Source: DASYQD01 sp036005845 (GTDB lineage Bacteria; Acidobacteriota; Thermoanaerobaculia; Multivoradales; JAIOJS01). Taken from it: a DNA stretch of 10,434 bases. Position 1 is the first letter of the stretch, and every line of letters starts with the position of its first letter. Below, piece after piece: positions 6,681-10,434 of the stretch. Location of the stretch: positions 1-10,434 of the forward strand of contig DASYQD010000009.1 of NCBI GenBank assembly GCA_036005845.1, given 5' to 3'. The notes under the pieces were generated by a model, which was given only the letters and a program-made list of their open reading frames with translations, was not told the origin of the DNA and did not search any database. The position numbers and the translations under genes were made by a program.

Positions 6681-8342
6681 ATGGCACGCCCCGCTTTACA
6701 AGGCGTCGAGGAAGATCTTGCAAACGGAGCGCTCCGTGAAGGCGGGGAAGGTGCGCCGCCCGACATCCTCGTCGTCGACGACGATCCCGGCAACCTCGCC
6801 GCCATCGAAGTTGCGCTGGGAGAGCTCGGCCGCAACCTGGTGAAGGCGCGCTCGGGCGAGGAGGCGCTGCGCCAGCTCTTGGCGCAGGACTTCGCCCTCA
6901 TCCTCCTCGACGTCAACATGCCGGGGATGGACGGCTTCGAGACCGCCCGCGTCATCCGCGAGCGGCCGCGGTCGCGCCACGTGCCGATCATCTTCGTCAC
7001 CGCCTACAACCGCGAGGACACCGACCTCATCCTGCGTGGCTATTCGCTGGGGGCGGTCGACTTCCTGTTCAAGCCCATCGTCCCCGAGGTCCTGCGCGCC
7101 AAGGCCGCGGTCTTCGTCGAGCTGCAGAACCGCACCGCCGTGGTGCAGCGGCAGGCGGAGATGCTGCGCGAGATGGAGCGCCGCGAGCTCGAGCGCCGGA
7201 TGGAGGAGGAGCGCCAGCAGTGGGAGGCGCAGGCGCTGCGCGAGGAGAACCAGCGCAAGGACGAGTTCCTCGCCGTGCTCGCCCACGAGCTGCGCAACCC
7301 GCTTTCGCCGCTCGTCACCGGCCTCGAGCTGATCAAGTGCTACGGCATCGAGCACGACGGGCTCGAGCGGGTGCGCGAGTCGATGGAGCGGCAGGTGCGC
7401 CACCTCATCCGGCTCGTCGACGACCTGCTCGACGTCTCGCGCATCTCGCGCGGCAAGATCGCGCTGCGCCTCGAGCCGGTCGAGCTCGGCCGCGTGGTGC
7501 ACCAGGCGGTGGAGAGCGCCGAGCCGCTGCTCGCCGAGCGCCACCACGAGCTGGTGGTGGAACACTGCGACGAGCAGCTGGTGCTCAGCGGCGACCAGGT
7601 GCGGCTCACCCAGGTGGTCGCCAACCTGCTGCACAACGCCGCGCGCTACACCGATCCCGGCGGCCGCATCGAGGTCTCCTGCGGCCGCGACTCCCGCCAC
7701 GCAGTGCTGCGGGTGGCCGACAACGGCCGCGGCATCGCGCCGCAGGTGATCGACCGCATCTTCGACATCTTCGTGCAGGAGCGCGAGGGCGGCGGCGGGC
7801 TGGGCCTCGGGCTGACGCTGGTGCACCGGCTGGTACAGCTCCATGGCGGCGCCGTGCGCGCCTACAGCGAGGGCACCGGACGCGGCAGCGAGTTCGTGGT
7901 GCGGCTGCCGCTGGCCGACGAGAAACTGGTGGCGCAGGGCCTCACCGCGGCGGCGCGGGCGGCGGAGGAGGCCAACGGCGACGCCCGCCCCAGCCGGCCG
8001 CTGCGCATCGTCGTCGTCGAGGACCAGGACGACGTACGCGATGCGATGCAGGCGCTGCTCGAGGGCTGGGGGCACCGCGTCGAGTCGGCCGCCGACGGCA
8101 AGAGCGGCATCGAGTTGATCCTGCAGACGCGCCCGGAGGTGGCGCTGGTGGACATCGGCATGCCCGGCCTCGACGGCTACGCGGTGGCGCGGCGCGTGCG
8201 CGCCGAGCTCGGCCCGCAGTCGCCGCGCCTCGTCGCGGTCACCGGCTTCGGCCGCGAGGAGGACCGCGAGAAGGCCAGGCGCGCCGGCTTCGACTCTCAT
8301 TTGACCAAACCCGCTGGACCCCGGGAGCTGCGCCGGGTCCTC

Positions 8343-8347
8343 AGGAG
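8343..8347 (+). promoter_or_regulatory. Ribosome binding site for the poly-HAMP gene
   Basis: AGGAG lies eight bases upstream of the ATG at 8356, within the coding sequence of the preceding kinase. It is the strongest Shine-Dalgarno in the window and supports a start inside the upstream gene instead of one after its stop at 8426. Confidence 0.75.
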
Positions 8348-8355
8348 CGACACGG

Positions 8356-10434
<2,079 letters not shown>

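Overview
The window looks like chromosomal DNA from a high-GC Gram-negative bacterium. A lipoprotein signal, a YjcH/ActP acetate-uptake pair and large soluble hybrid kinases would fit Myxococcota, Acidobacteriota or similar lineages, but the assignment is an inference with low confidence. From about 3.3 kb to the right edge the DNA is very GC-rich with matching third positions (42/60 G+C counted at 3901-3960, 45/60 at 8041-8100). The left 3.2 kb is clearly lower (33/60 at 1-60, 32/60 at 2461-2520) and uses codons such as CTA, ATA, TTA and AGA that are rare on the right.

Left block (1-3243, minus strand): two translationally coupled genes that I do not recognise. The first encodes 365 aa with no known motif. 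Its TGA stop overlaps the GTG start of the second, a gene of at least 716 codons that runs off the left edge. That protein has an unrecognised helical N-terminal half and at least seven near-identical 34-residue tetratricopeptide (TPR) units. Composition and lack of recognisable function make this pair the likeliest place for something undescribed.

Middle block (3320-6543, minus strand): a tightly coupled three-gene operon. It starts with an exported, cysteine-rich PIG-L/LmbE-type zinc deacetylase lipoprotein (ATGA overlap), followed by a YjcH-like DUF485 membrane protein (3-nt gap) and an ActP-type acetate:cation symporter. YjcH-ActP is a classical pair; the deacetylase fused to it by overlap suggests that acetate released by extracytoplasmic deacetylation is taken up by the same operon.

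Right block (6681-10434, plus strand, divergent): two soluble signalling kinases. The first is a REC-HisKA-HATPase-REC hybrid kinase of 581 aa. The second overlaps it by 71 nt, behind a strong AGGAG ribosome binding site, and is a poly-HAMP protein of the type found in bacterial and fungal group III (Nik1-like) hybrid kinases. Five complete 92-residue double-HAMP units and part of a sixth are present, and the catalytic half lies beyond the right edge. The 137-bp gap at 6544-6680 must hold the divergent promoters.

There is no stretch above 300 bases without a gene. I saw no tRNA, rRNA, CRISPR array, insertion sequence or convincing intrinsic terminator.
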